Shown here piece by piece: positions 1-8,907 of a stretch of DNA of 64,000 nt (position 1 is the first letter of the stretch; the number at the start of each line of letters is the position of its first letter). The notes below the pieces were generated by a model. That model was not told the origin of the DNA and did no database searches. It worked only from the letters and a program-made list of their open reading frames with translations. Source of the DNA: Paenibacillus sp. VTT E-133291 (GTDB taxonomy: Bacteria; Bacillota; Bacilli; Paenibacillales; Paenibacillaceae); contig NZ_NFVA01000008.1 in assembly GCF_002264395.1 (NCBI RefSeq), positions 62,001 through 126,000 on the forward strand, given 5' to 3'. Both the position numbers and the translations under genes were made by a program.

Positions 1-1276
1 TGACCTCAACCTTGCGTACACGGTATCTGTTCATTTCACGAATGATTAAGGTTACGTTATCATGTACAATGCTTTTGCCAACGGCCGGATCTGGGATATG
101 ACTGTATAACCAGCCTCCAATCGTTGTCACTTCCTCATGTTCGAAATCAAGACCGGTAAGCTCCTTGACCTCAATTAAAGATACCTTACCATCGAACAGA
201 TAATTTGTATCGCTTAGTTTCTCAATTTCTCTGCGCTCATCACCGTCAAATTCATCTCGAATTTCACCAACGATTTCTTCCAAAATATCTTCTATCGTGA
301 TGAGGCCAGATGTTCCACCATATTCATCAAGCAGCAGGGCGATATGCACCCGCTCCAATTGCATACGGGTTAAAAGATTCTTAACAGGTGTTACTTCAGA
401 TACAGTTAGGACAGGCTGAATCAAGCCTTTGAAATCAAAATCTGGGTTATTGTCATATTGCAAATAAAGCTGTTTGGTATTAATCATTCCGATGATATTA
501 TCCTTGCTGCCTTCTGCAACCGGGAAGCGAGTATATTGCTCCTTACGGATAATCTCGAAATTTTCTTTCAATGAATGATTGGTGAAAAGACATACCATAT
601 CGGTTCTTGGAACCATGATTTCTTTGGCCAACATCTCATCAAAAGTAAAGATACGGTTTACATAGCCATATTCAGCTTTATTGATTTTTCCACTTTCATA
701 GCTTTCGGATAAGATCAAACGAATCTCATCTTCACTATGTGCGTCTCCATGCTCACTGGCAGGCTTCATCCCAAAAAGGCGAACAAGCAGATTTGCGGAA
801 CCATTCATAAACCAAATGAGTGGGTACAAAATTCTGTAGAACCAAATAATCAGCGGTGATGTAATTTGACCGATTTTTTCCGGAATGTTTATAGCTACTG
901 TCTTCGGAGCAAGTTCCCCGACAACGACGTGTAGGAATGTTGCAATGACGAATGCGAATAAAAACGCAAGAGGGTGACTCACACTTGAACTAATGTTAGC
1001 CCAGTCGAATACCGGAAGGAGCAGCTGCTCAAACGCCGGCTCTGCTAACGCACCAATACCCAGCGCAGTGATTGTAATTCCGAGCTGACAAGCAGATAAG
1101 TACCCGTCAAGATTAGCAGACACTCGTTGTACAGCTAGCGCGTTCTTCTTTCCCTCGATCACCATTTGACTGATCTGGCTACCTCTAAGTCTCACCAATG
1201 CAAATTCCGTTGCTACAAAAAAAGCGGTTAAAATAATCAAAATAGCCACCAACGTCAAACTAAGTCCTATACCCAT
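1..1276 (-). CDS. CNNM/CBS-domain membrane protein, HlyC/CorC family (partial, runs off window)
   Basis: Membrane protein of the CorC/HlyC family, known members of which are linked to Mg2+ or other cation efflux. Translating from an ATG at 1276 gives an N-terminal hydrophobic stretch (LTLVAILIILTAFFVATEF), the CNNM block with SACQLGITITALGIGALAEP and ATFLHVVVGELAPKTVAI, then the hallmark KEIMVPRTDM at the start of the paired CBS domains and the DEYGGTSGLITIEDILEEI motif. About 425 codons are present, so only the last few residues of the C-terminal CorC_HlyC domain are missing. A second, truncated family member lies at 50191. Family assignment is firm; the transported ion is unknown. Confidence 0.93.
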   Translation of the reverse strand, partial: MGIGLSLTLVAILIILTAFFVATEFALVRLRGSQISQMVIEGKKNALAVQRVSANLDGYLSACQLGITITALGIGALAEPAFEQLLLPVFDWANISSSVSHPLAFLFAFVIATFLHVVVGELAPKTVAINIPEKIGQITSPLIIWFYRILYPLIWFMNGSANLLVRLFGMKPASEHGDAHSEDEIRLILSESYESGKINKAEYGYVNRIFTFDEMLAKEIMVPRTDMVCLFTNHSLKENFEIIRKEQYTRFPVAEGSKDNIIGMINTKQLYLQYDNNPDFDFKGLIQPVLTVSEVTPVKNLLTRMQLERVHIALLLDEYGGTSGLITIEDILEEIVGEIRDEFDGDERREIEKLSDTNYLFDGKVSLIEVKELTGLDFEHEEVTTIGGWLYSHIPDPAVGKSIVHDNVTLIIREMNRYRVRKVEV

Positions 1277-1389
1277 ATAATCTTTACCATCCCTTTCGTT
1301 CCTAAAATAGGTTATACTCATATTATGAGTTCTTATGAACTATTCTACGAACTTTTCAGAAAAATATCAAATGGTGGAGGGAAACAGAT

Positions 1390-2157
1390 ATGGAATCATT
1401 TGCATTGACTCGTGTGGAGATGTCCAGTCTTCTGCTCTCATTGACCGGATTATCAGACCGGAAACCGCTGAATATCCTCCAAGAGGCATGGACCAAATTT
1501 CATCTTGATGAAATTCAAAAGGGGACTTCGTTACCCGCTTTTTTATCTACAGATGTTCCACCCATTTTACAAAAGATCATTAAGGGCGATAATGTTAAAG
1601 GCTTTTCACTTGGTGAAATTGCTTCATTAGGCCATCTTATAGAGTATTCCACGTTGACTGTGACTACTATGCAAAACTGGGTGAAGCGCGACTTTAAGGA
1701 GTACCTCGGTTCTCCAAGAGAGGGAAAAAAGTATTCAGTCAATCAGGCAGCACTTCTGTTTATGATTGATGATCTCAAATCGGCCCTGAATTTCGAAAGT
1801 ATTCGTCAGCTATTCCAACTGATGTTCTTAAAGCCAGATCGCGACGATGATGATCTCATAGAACCGGCAAAACTGTATTTCGCATACGCTGGACTTTTTG
1901 AAGAGATCAAGAGCAATCCCACGATACAGACGCAATGTAAAGTAGATCAACTTTTACATAAGGAGTTCTCCTGGAAAGAAGAATCCCTGCTTAGAAGTTC
2001 TACAGATCGTGTGATCAATCGGCTGACGCATCTTACAAGATCTCAGAGAGAATCTGTGCGCAACATACTGCTGATCGCCACGATAGCTGTTCAGACCTGT
2101 TATTTTCAATCACTTGCCAGACAATACTTTAATGCGGCTTTATTTCTTGATTTTTGA
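1390..2157 (+). CDS. DUF1836 domain-containing protein
   Basis: 255-residue cytosolic protein matching the DUF1836 family of Firmicutes, whose members carry a helix-turn-helix-like region and are presumed regulators. The section around residues 75-125, with LGHLIEYSTLTVTTMQNWVK followed by GKKYSVNQAALLFMIDDLK, is the typical family signature and resembles a MerR-like DNA-binding head. It is preceded by GGTGGAGGGAAACAG as a strong ribosome-binding site. It is divergent from the CorC-family gene, and the ~110-bp gap between them must hold both promoters. Function is unknown. Confidence 0.8.
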   Translation: MESFALTRVEMSSLLLSLTGLSDRKPLNILQEAWTKFHLDEIQKGTSLPAFLSTDVPPILQKIIKGDNVKGFSLGEIASLGHLIEYSTLTVTTMQNWVKRDFKEYLGSPREGKKYSVNQAALLFMIDDLKSALNFESIRQLFQLMFLKPDRDDDDLIEPAKLYFAYAGLFEEIKSNPTIQTQCKVDQLLHKEFSWKEESLLRSSTDRVINRLTHLTRSQRESVRNILLIATIAVQTCYFQSLARQYFNAALFLDF

Positions 2158-2239
2158 ACGCTTCAATTTTAAAATGTATAAGTGAAACAATCAAAAGTAA
2201 GTTTCATAAGATATATGTTGGATATAAGGGGGCTTAGAA

Positions 2240-3451
2240 GTGAATCAAATGACACTGCTGCGGAATCCGAAGCAGAGGAAATTACTCTTCAGTGCAGGCT
2301 TAAGCTGGATGTTCGACGCGATGGACGTCGGGATGATTTCTTTTGTTGTAGCGGCTTTAGCCAAGGATTGGAATCTGGGACCGGAGCAGATAGGCATATT
2401 AACAAGTATTAACTCCGTGGGCATGGCCGTGGGCGCTGCGGCGGCAGGGATATTAGCAGATCGATTCGGACGTAAACCGATCCTTCTATGGACACTCCTG
2501 ATTTTCTCGGCTGCGAGTGGGTTATCGGCTTTTGCAACAGGCTTCGGGATACTCTGCGTGCTTAGATTTATCGCTGGATTTGGACTAGGTGGGGAGCTGC
2601 CTGTTGCCTCAACTTTAGTGTCTGAGAGTATGCCTGCCCGTGAGAGAGGCCGCGCGGTTGTGCTGCTGGAGAGCTTTTGGGCGGTTGGGTGGATTGCTTC
2701 TGCGTTAATTGCATTCTTCGTCATTCCTGATTATGGCTGGCGTGTAGCATTCGGCATTGGTGCTGTTCCCGCTCTATATGCTTTATATTTAAGACGCGCT
2801 ATAGATGATTCGCCGAAGTTTGCAGAGATTAAGAAGGCACCTGTCTCCTTGAAAAAACGTATCGCAACTGTATGGTCACCAGAGTATCGCCGTTCTACGA
2901 TTATGCTGTGGATTTTATGGTTTACCGTAGTGTTTTCGTATTATGGCATGTTTTTATGGCTTCCTACAGTTATGGTACTTAAAGGGTTCAGTTTAGTTAA
3001 GAGCTTCGAGTATGTGCTAATCATGACACTCGCCCAGCTCCCGGGTTACTTTACTGCCGCTTACTTCATCGAGAAGTTCGGACGTAAGTTTGTCCTGGTC
3101 ATCTATATGCTGTTCACTGCCGTTAGTGCGGCATGGTTCGGAAATGCGACGACTGAAGGCATGCTGATGGCTGCTGGTATTTGCTTGTCGTTCTTCAATC
3201 TTGGAGCATGGGGTGGCATGTACGCATATACACCAGAGCTATATCCAACATCTATTCGTTCAACAGGTGCTGGTTTAGCGACTTCTTTTGGCCGGATTGG
3301 TGGCATCATCGCTCCTTTACTAGTAGGTGTGCTGGTAGGTAAATCTATAGCAATTGGCTCGATCTTCATGTTATTTTTTGTAACGATTATTATCGGGGCG
3401 TTAGCGGTGCTCTTCCTAGGAAAAGAGACAAAGGGAACGGAGCTACTGTAA
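2240..3451 (+). CDS. MFS transporter, NiaP/YceI-like
   Basis: 403-residue major facilitator with about 12 membrane segments. It shows the MFS motif A loop DRFGRKP after TM2 and the second repeat EKFGRK between the halves. The N-terminal WMFDAMDVGMISFVVAALA resembles the aromatic acid:H+ symporter/sugar-porter branch that includes Bacillus NiaP (YceI), a niacin transporter, and YceI-type annotation is my best guess. GTG start at 2240 behind GGGGGCTTAG. No niacin genes are adjacent, so the substrate is inferred from family resemblance only. Followed by a rho-independent terminator. Confidence 0.8.
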   Translation: MNQMTLLRNPKQRKLLFSAGLSWMFDAMDVGMISFVVAALAKDWNLGPEQIGILTSINSVGMAVGAAAAGILADRFGRKPILLWTLLIFSAASGLSAFATGFGILCVLRFIAGFGLGGELPVASTLVSESMPARERGRAVVLLESFWAVGWIASALIAFFVIPDYGWRVAFGIGAVPALYALYLRRAIDDSPKFAEIKKAPVSLKKRIATVWSPEYRRSTIMLWILWFTVVFSYYGMFLWLPTVMVLKGFSLVKSFEYVLIMTLAQLPGYFTAAYFIEKFGRKFVLVIYMLFTAVSAAWFGNATTEGMLMAAGICLSFFNLGAWGGMYAYTPELYPTSIRSTGAGLATSFGRIGGIIAPLLVGVLVGKSIAIGSIFMLFFVTIIIGALAVLFLGKETKGTELL

Positions 3452-3515
3452 AGGATAATTCTTCATTACATACTTGATGTTAATCTATCAACAATGCTAA
3501 AATTTAATAAGAACA

Positions 3516-3556
3516 AAACGGTTCCTTCACAATTGTGAACAGGGCCGTTTTTTTTA
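3516..3556 (+). terminator. Rho-independent terminator
   Basis: Inverted repeat AACGG...CCGTT around an inner ACAATTGT palindrome, ending in a run of eight T residues. It separates the MFS gene from the TerB-N operon. Confidence 0.75.
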
Positions 3557-3593
3557 AATTAGTCCTTCTTTTATAAGAACGGAGCGATCGAAC

Positions 3594-5198
3594 ATGAGTA
3601 AGGATGGAAAGCAGCCTCATTTCACGGAATTAGTCTGGGAAAGTACGGAGCAAAATGTTCCTATTCCCCCGCGAAATTCATCAGAACCAGTGCTGCCTAA
3701 GTTATCTACTGCAAATGTAGGGAAGTCTAAAGCGTCGTCAGAACCTTCTCTACAGCTTCAGCTTTGGGATCTGGAGACCGACATGCCGGAGCCTGTGACA
3801 ACTACCGAAGGTCAGTTTGTAGCTAGAGCGAAGGAGCTGGAACAAAGAACCGAGGATTCGGCGCTATTTGTTCCTTTTAAGAGTTACTGGCCAACGTATG
3901 GCCATATGACAGGCACGCAAAGTAGATGGTATTTTTATTGGCGCTATGAAGTTAGACAGGGTAGATATCCGAAAACGGATCTTTCATATATTTTTCTGCA
4001 TGTGTATGAGCTTATTAATGGTGTAGGCTGGCAAGATCCTTATGATGGCTATAAGCAGCTCAGTCAAATCTGGGAAGCTTATCGAGAAAATTATAAACGT
4101 CTGGATCAATATTTGGGTGGTTGGATCGCGGACTTCTCGTTTGTTCATCATTTGGATGTGCCATTATCGCTAATCGTTGCTCGTTCACGCGGCCTTGCTG
4201 GAGATCTGGCTGAGCTAGAGTTAGAGAGATGTCTTACTGTATCTCCTGAGCAGTTAACCTTTACGGTATTAACAGCGATGTCGGACTACGATATTAGTAA
4301 ATCGAAGTTTTATATGGGGGAAGGTAAAGAAGCCCTCGAACGATATATTCCACAGATAGTGGCATTAATCAACGCTTATGTCAGTCGGAAACACGGCTCG
4401 AATTTGGTTGAAATGTTCCCACCAGGCCCATCAGTTATGCGGGAGCGTTATTTATTCCGTAGCGCCGTATATGATATTTCGCTATATGGTTATTCTGTAC
4501 TTATACCGGTTGTACGTATCAGTAAATCTCCACCGCTTCGCAGTTTGATTACAAGGCTGTTTCGTTTGACTGAGAATAAATTACGGGAACTGCTGGGTTA
4601 TCGTGGTCGGCTCAAAGGGGTTAACGTGGATGCTGATATGGATGATCTTATCACTCGTTTTCTGAAGCGGGAATTTGAGAAAGAGAAACAGGAAGACAAG
4701 GGGCCGGCAGTAGTCATTGATCGTGAGAAGCTTGAAAGGCTGCAGAGTGATTCCGAGATTGTACGAACCATGCTTACGGTTGAGGAAATGATTGAGCTGG
4801 AAGAGCCTGAGGATAGCGGTTTTGAGATTACTAATGAGGAATCCAAGCTTGAAGAAGTAGTAGAAAAAGAAGAATTTGAAGAGATTGAAGATGAAATCAT
4901 TGTACCGCTTCAGTCTCTTGAGCCTGAATTAACTATAGAAGAAATTCAATCTGCTAACGTAGGAACGGAGTGGGAGCCGTTCTCTAAAGCTTTAAGTCCA
5001 CTCCAACATAAAGCTCTTATTGCGCTTATGAACGAGGATGGAACACAAGCCATACAGAAGCTAGCGGCTGCAAACGGCACGATGTCAGAGCTCTTGATTG
5101 ATGAGATCAATGATATGGCAATGGACATTCTAGGTGATTTGATCATAGATGGTGAAGAAATTGCAGAAGAATATAAAATTTATCTGCTTAATATTTAA
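3594..5198 (+). CDS. TerB-N/TerB-C domain protein
   Basis: 534-residue soluble protein. Residues ~75-290 match the TerB-N domain (FVPFKSYWPTYGHMTGTQSR, then WYFYWRYEVRQGRYPKTDLSY). A very acidic low-complexity linker spans ~400-450 (LEEVVEKEEFEEIEDE). The last ~70 residues match TerB-C, with LIDEINDMAMDILGDLIIDG. TerB-N/TerB-C proteins are known from comparative genomics to sit beside ATPases and helicases in predicted DNA-processing or stress modules, and that is the arrangement here: the next two genes are a BrxD-like ATPase 15 bp downstream and an SF2 helicase. Likely the scaffold or effector of a three-protein complex; its biochemical activity is unknown. Confidence 0.8.
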   Translation: MSKDGKQPHFTELVWESTEQNVPIPPRNSSEPVLPKLSTANVGKSKASSEPSLQLQLWDLETDMPEPVTTTEGQFVARAKELEQRTEDSALFVPFKSYWPTYGHMTGTQSRWYFYWRYEVRQGRYPKTDLSYIFLHVYELINGVGWQDPYDGYKQLSQIWEAYRENYKRLDQYLGGWIADFSFVHHLDVPLSLIVARSRGLAGDLAELELERCLTVSPEQLTFTVLTAMSDYDISKSKFYMGEGKEALERYIPQIVALINAYVSRKHGSNLVEMFPPGPSVMRERYLFRSAVYDISLYGYSVLIPVVRISKSPPLRSLITRLFRLTENKLRELLGYRGRLKGVNVDADMDDLITRFLKREFEKEKQEDKGPAVVIDREKLERLQSDSEIVRTMLTVEEMIELEEPEDSGFEITNEESKLEEVVEKEEFEEIEDEIIVPLQSLEPELTIEEIQSANVGTEWEPFSKALSPLQHKALIALMNEDGTQAIQKLAAANGTMSELLIDEINDMAMDILGDLIIDGEEIAEEYKIYLLNI

Positions 5199-5213
5199 TG
5201 AGGTGAACTTTGG

Positions 5214-6533
5214 ATGAATGTTTTAAAAATACCTAAACGCATGACGACAGCGCTAGTCAATTCACTGACAGCCGGTGTGGTTCCGCGTATCGGACTAGAG
5301 CATATAGCCGTTGGTCGCCGGCCAGAGATTGAAGCGATATTGAGAGATATGGATAACATTGCGGAGGGTGGAGCTGCTTTTAAGCTGATTACAGGCAAAT
5401 TCGGTAGCGGCAAAAGCTTTCTTTTGCAGATGATACGTAATTATGCGATGGATCGGGATTTTGTAGTAGCTGATGCGGATCTATCCCCTGAACGAAGATT
5501 AGTGGGAACGAAAGGACAAGGTCTTGCTACATATCGAGAGCTGATGAGTCACTTGTCTACCCGGACGCGTCCAGATGGAGGGGCTCTGGAGATTATTTTG
5601 CAAAAATGGATCATTACGCTTCAGCAGTCTGTGATGCAAGAGAATGAATATGGCCCTGATCACCCCCAGCTTGGAGAAGAAGTTGAGAAACGAATCTATG
5701 CTGTAGCCTCCGAAATGCGCGGGTTGGTGCATGGATTTGATTTTGCCAAAGTACTGGCTTCTTATTGGAATGCCCATAAGCTGGCTGACGATGAACTGAA
5801 GCAGGATTCCCTTCGCTGGCTCAGAGGTGAATTCGCCACTCGAACGGAAGCACGAAAAGCACTTGGTGTTGGCGTGATTATTGATGATGATAATTGGTAT
5901 GATTATATGAAGTTGTGGGCGGAATTCACTTCTGCTATTGGTTATAAGGGACTGCTGCTGTTCATAGACGAAGGCGTCAATCTCTACAAAATCACCAACA
6001 GCATCTCACGTCAGAGTAACTATGAAAAGCTGCTTACGATGTTCAATGATACGATGCAGGGCAAGGCAGAGAGCCTGGGAATTTTTATAGGGGGGACTCC
6101 GCAATTTGTGGAAGATAGTCGACGCGGATTATTTAGCTATGAAGCGCTGCGTTCTAGATTAGTTGCAGGAAGATACGGCGCAGCAGGTCTGAACAATTAT
6201 ACCGGGCCTGTTATTGCACTAGACATGCTTTCACATGAAGAAATTTTGATCCTTTTGCAAAAGCTTAGAGATATCCATGCCCTTCATTATGGTTACGAAG
6301 CACAGTTAACACAGGAACAATTGGTTCATTTTATGGAAGAAGCAGTGGGCAGATTAGGGGCAGACGAGCTCTTGACTCCACGTGAAGTGGTGCGTGATTT
6401 TATGGATCTGCTACACACCTTGCACCAGCATCCGGAAATTTCTTTCGAGAAGCTAGTGGGCGAACGAGCCACTAAACCTGCTGAAAATGAACAAAACGAG
6501 TTAGATGGATTCCTCGCGGAGTTTGAATTATGA
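5214..6533 (+). CDS. BrxD-like P-loop ATPase (DUF2791)
   Basis: 439-residue P-loop ATPase of the DUF2791 family, called BrxD when found in type 2 BREX phage-defence loci. Walker A is LITGKFGSGKSFLLQMI (about residues 58-74); Walker B is LLLFIDEGVNLYKI (about 246-259). A conserved GGTPQF follows (sensor region). The start is set by GAGGTG just upstream, and its stop overlaps the next ATG by 4 bp, so translation is probably coupled to the helicase. No BREX methylase, PglZ or BrxC gene is nearby, so this is not a complete BREX system. Confidence 0.8.
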   Translation: MNVLKIPKRMTTALVNSLTAGVVPRIGLEHIAVGRRPEIEAILRDMDNIAEGGAAFKLITGKFGSGKSFLLQMIRNYAMDRDFVVADADLSPERRLVGTKGQGLATYRELMSHLSTRTRPDGGALEIILQKWIITLQQSVMQENEYGPDHPQLGEEVEKRIYAVASEMRGLVHGFDFAKVLASYWNAHKLADDELKQDSLRWLRGEFATRTEARKALGVGVIIDDDNWYDYMKLWAEFTSAIGYKGLLLFIDEGVNLYKITNSISRQSNYEKLLTMFNDTMQGKAESLGIFIGGTPQFVEDSRRGLFSYEALRSRLVAGRYGAAGLNNYTGPVIALDMLSHEEILILLQKLRDIHALHYGYEAQLTQEQLVHFMEEAVGRLGADELLTPREVVRDFMDLLHTLHQHPEISFEKLVGERATKPAENEQNELDGFLAEFEL

Positions 6534-8728
6534 GTGATAATCCGTTTTACAGGCTGGCTCCCTTCATTAAAGAGTTTATCTATAAGAATCGTTGGGAGAC
6601 CTTGCGCGAGGCGCAGGTAGATGCCTGTCGTGTGCTGTTTGATACGCCAAATCACTTACTGATTGCTTCGGGTACAGCTTCTGGTAAGACAGAGGCGGCT
6701 TTTTTTCCAGCGCTTACTGAGCTGTATGAACGTCCATCCGGTTCGGTCGGTATTCTGTATATCGCTCCGCTGAAAGCTTTGATTAACGATCAATTTACAC
6801 GGCTGAACGATTTACTACGTGAAGGCAATATTCCGGTGTGGCACTGGCATGGGGATGTCCCGCAAGCAGATAAGACAAAACTGGTGCAGAATCCTTCCGG
6901 CGTGCTGCAGATTACTCCTGAATCGCTTGAGGGACTATTGATGAACCGTCCGAATGCTATTCCGGCTCTGTTCCATGATCTTCGTTTTATTGTTATAGAC
7001 GAGGTTCATGCCTTCATGGGCGCTGATCGGGGGATTCAGGTCTTAAGTCTGTTGGCGAGAATCTCACGAATGGCGGGATGTCATCCGCGCAGAATCGGTC
7101 TATCGGCCACGCTTAGCGACTATGCTTCGGTGACGGAATGGCTGGCGGCTGGTACGCGGGAGAGCGTAGAGGTGTCCGCTCCACAGGGCGGGCGTAAGCT
7201 CCGATTAAGTGTGGAGCATTTCTCTTTTCCGGATGCACGGGATGAAGTGCAGGCGGAGCATTTAGAACGCGCGAAGCAGTCTTACTACGATTTCATTTAC
7301 GATCATACGCATCTTAAGAAAGCGTTGATCTTCACGAATAGCCGCTCGGATGCGGAGACGGCGACCCTTGAGCTGCGGAGAACGGCCGCGAAGCGTGGAG
7401 AACGGGATGTTTTTCACGTTCACCATGGCAGTATCTCCGCGATGCTCCGCGAAGAGACGGAAGCCGCGCTGCGGCAAGGTTCCGGACCTGCCGTTGCGGC
7501 AGCGACATTGACGCTGGAGCTGGGCATTGATCTGGGAGAGCTGGAGCGGGTGCTCCAGGTCGGCGCTCCTTATAGCTGCGCAAGCTTTGTGCAGCGGCTC
7601 GGTCGCTCGGGCAGGCGCGGGGACGCCGCATCCGAGATGATCTTTGTCACGCCCGAGGAAGAGGATGAGGAAGCGCAGCTTCCGGCACGAATGCCTTGGA
7701 CATTGCTTCGAGCGATTGCGGTGATAGAGCTCTATGTGCGCGAGAAGTGGGTTGAACCACTGGTGGTGCGCCAGTTGCCCGTTGGTCTGCTATACCATCA
7801 GACGATGAGCGTATTGAAAAGTATGGGGGAGGCGGAGCCGGAGGAATTAAAAGAGGCTGTACTTAGCTTACCTTCCTTCAATAGCATTGATCCTGTGGAC
7901 TACGATACTTTCATGACTTATATGCTGGGTATGGGACAAATCGAGAAGATGGATGAAGGCAGCCTGATTATCGGGATGGCAGGGGAGAAGATCGTGAACA
8001 ACTTCCGCTTCTATGCAGTCTTCAAAGACGATGAAGAGCATGTTGTCTATAACGGGACGGAAGAGATCGGTTCGATCACAACGGTACCACCACCGGGTTA
8101 CTGTTTTACTCTGGCAGGAAAGCTCTGGAAGGTAGAAGAGGTCGATAATCGCCATAAAGCTGTTTATGTAAAAACCTCACGCGGAAAAGTGGATACGTTG
8201 TGGCTTGGAGCGGGTGGGGATGTGCATACACGCATTATGATAAAGATTCGTGAAGTGTTAGGCGCAACATCCTTGTATCCGTATCTTGCTCCGAGTGCGG
8301 CCGCGCGGCTTGAACGAGCACGCCGTTTAGCGAAGGAAAGTGGAATGCTTGAACGTTCCGTTATGCCGGCAGGTGGAGATTCGATGTTTATCTTACCGTG
8401 GGCGGGTAGTCGGCAATTCCGCACACTAGAGCGCCTTCTCAAGAACAATTTAAAGAGCTCACAGGGACTTAGATCTATCGTACCGATGGAACCTTATTAT
8501 ATGGTGGTTGCAGGCAAAACAGATGCAGATACACTGGAAGCAGAAATTATCGCTGAAAGCATGGCTGCAAGTGACCCTTTATCCTTGTTATCACCAGATG
8601 AGGCGCCTTATCTCGGGAAATACGACGAGTTCATCCCGCATGAGCTGCTGCGCAAAGCTTTTTCTTTGGATGGATTAGATGTTCCGGGGTTGCTTGAAGT
8701 GCTAAAACAATGGCGGCAACCACAATAA
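6530..8728 (+). CDS. DEAD/DEAH-box SF2 helicase, Lhr/BrxHI-like
   Basis: 732-residue superfamily 2 helicase. Motif I ASGTASGKTEAA (~46-57), motif Ia APLKALINDQF, motif II IDEVH (~157), motif III SATL (~190), motif VI QRLGRSGRRG (~354). The layout matches Lhr-type helicases and BrxHI, the usual partner of BrxD. The segment around 7330-7640 is visibly more GC-rich than its surroundings, but the reading frame is intact. Third gene of the TerB-N / ATPase / helicase operon, closed by a strong terminator. Probably acts on DNA in repair or anti-phage defence; this is inferred from partners. Confidence 0.87.
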   Translation: MSDNPFYRLAPFIKEFIYKNRWETLREAQVDACRVLFDTPNHLLIASGTASGKTEAAFFPALTELYERPSGSVGILYIAPLKALINDQFTRLNDLLREGNIPVWHWHGDVPQADKTKLVQNPSGVLQITPESLEGLLMNRPNAIPALFHDLRFIVIDEVHAFMGADRGIQVLSLLARISRMAGCHPRRIGLSATLSDYASVTEWLAAGTRESVEVSAPQGGRKLRLSVEHFSFPDARDEVQAEHLERAKQSYYDFIYDHTHLKKALIFTNSRSDAETATLELRRTAAKRGERDVFHVHHGSISAMLREETEAALRQGSGPAVAAATLTLELGIDLGELERVLQVGAPYSCASFVQRLGRSGRRGDAASEMIFVTPEEEDEEAQLPARMPWTLLRAIAVIELYVREKWVEPLVVRQLPVGLLYHQTMSVLKSMGEAEPEELKEAVLSLPSFNSIDPVDYDTFMTYMLGMGQIEKMDEGSLIIGMAGEKIVNNFRFYAVFKDDEEHVVYNGTEEIGSITTVPPPGYCFTLAGKLWKVEEVDNRHKAVYVKTSRGKVDTLWLGAGGDVHTRIMIKIREVLGATSLYPYLAPSAAARLERARRLAKESGMLERSVMPAGGDSMFILPWAGSRQFRTLERLLKNNLKSSQGLRSIVPMEPYYMVVAGKTDADTLEAEIIAESMAASDPLSLLSPDEAPYLGKYDEFIPHELLRKAFSLDGLDVPGLLEVLKQWRQPQ

Positions 8729-8750
8729 CTATTTTAAACATTTTTAATCG

Positions 8751-8778
8751 AGACGCCCGCTTATGCGGGCGTCTCTTT
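8751..8778 (+). terminator. Rho-independent terminator
   Basis: Perfect GACGCCCGC / GCGGGCGTC hairpin with a TTAT loop followed by CTTTAT. Ends the helicase operon. Confidence 0.85.
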
Positions 8779-8907
8779 ATGTTCGGACGCACAGCAACAT
8801 GTATGTCCTTACGCCAATCTAGAGTTTCCTCCTATTCCAAAAGCTGCATAAAAATAGGGCAGGCGGAGAATAGTATCTAGAAGATTCCTATTAAGAGGAT
8901 GATTGCG

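Noticed and set aside
4598..4900. Minus-strand Ser-rich ORF
   Set aside because: It is the complement of the acidic Glu-rich linker of the TerB-N protein and has no ribosome-binding site.
7332..7631. Minus-strand ORF in a GC-rich part of the helicase gene
   Set aside because: Arg/Pro/Ala-rich translation is typical of an antisense shadow; the sense frame carries conserved helicase motifs throughout.
5214..8728. Complete BREX system
   Set aside because: Only BrxD-like and BrxHI-like proteins are present. No PglX methylase, PglZ phosphatase or BrxC/PglY ATPase gene lies within the window.
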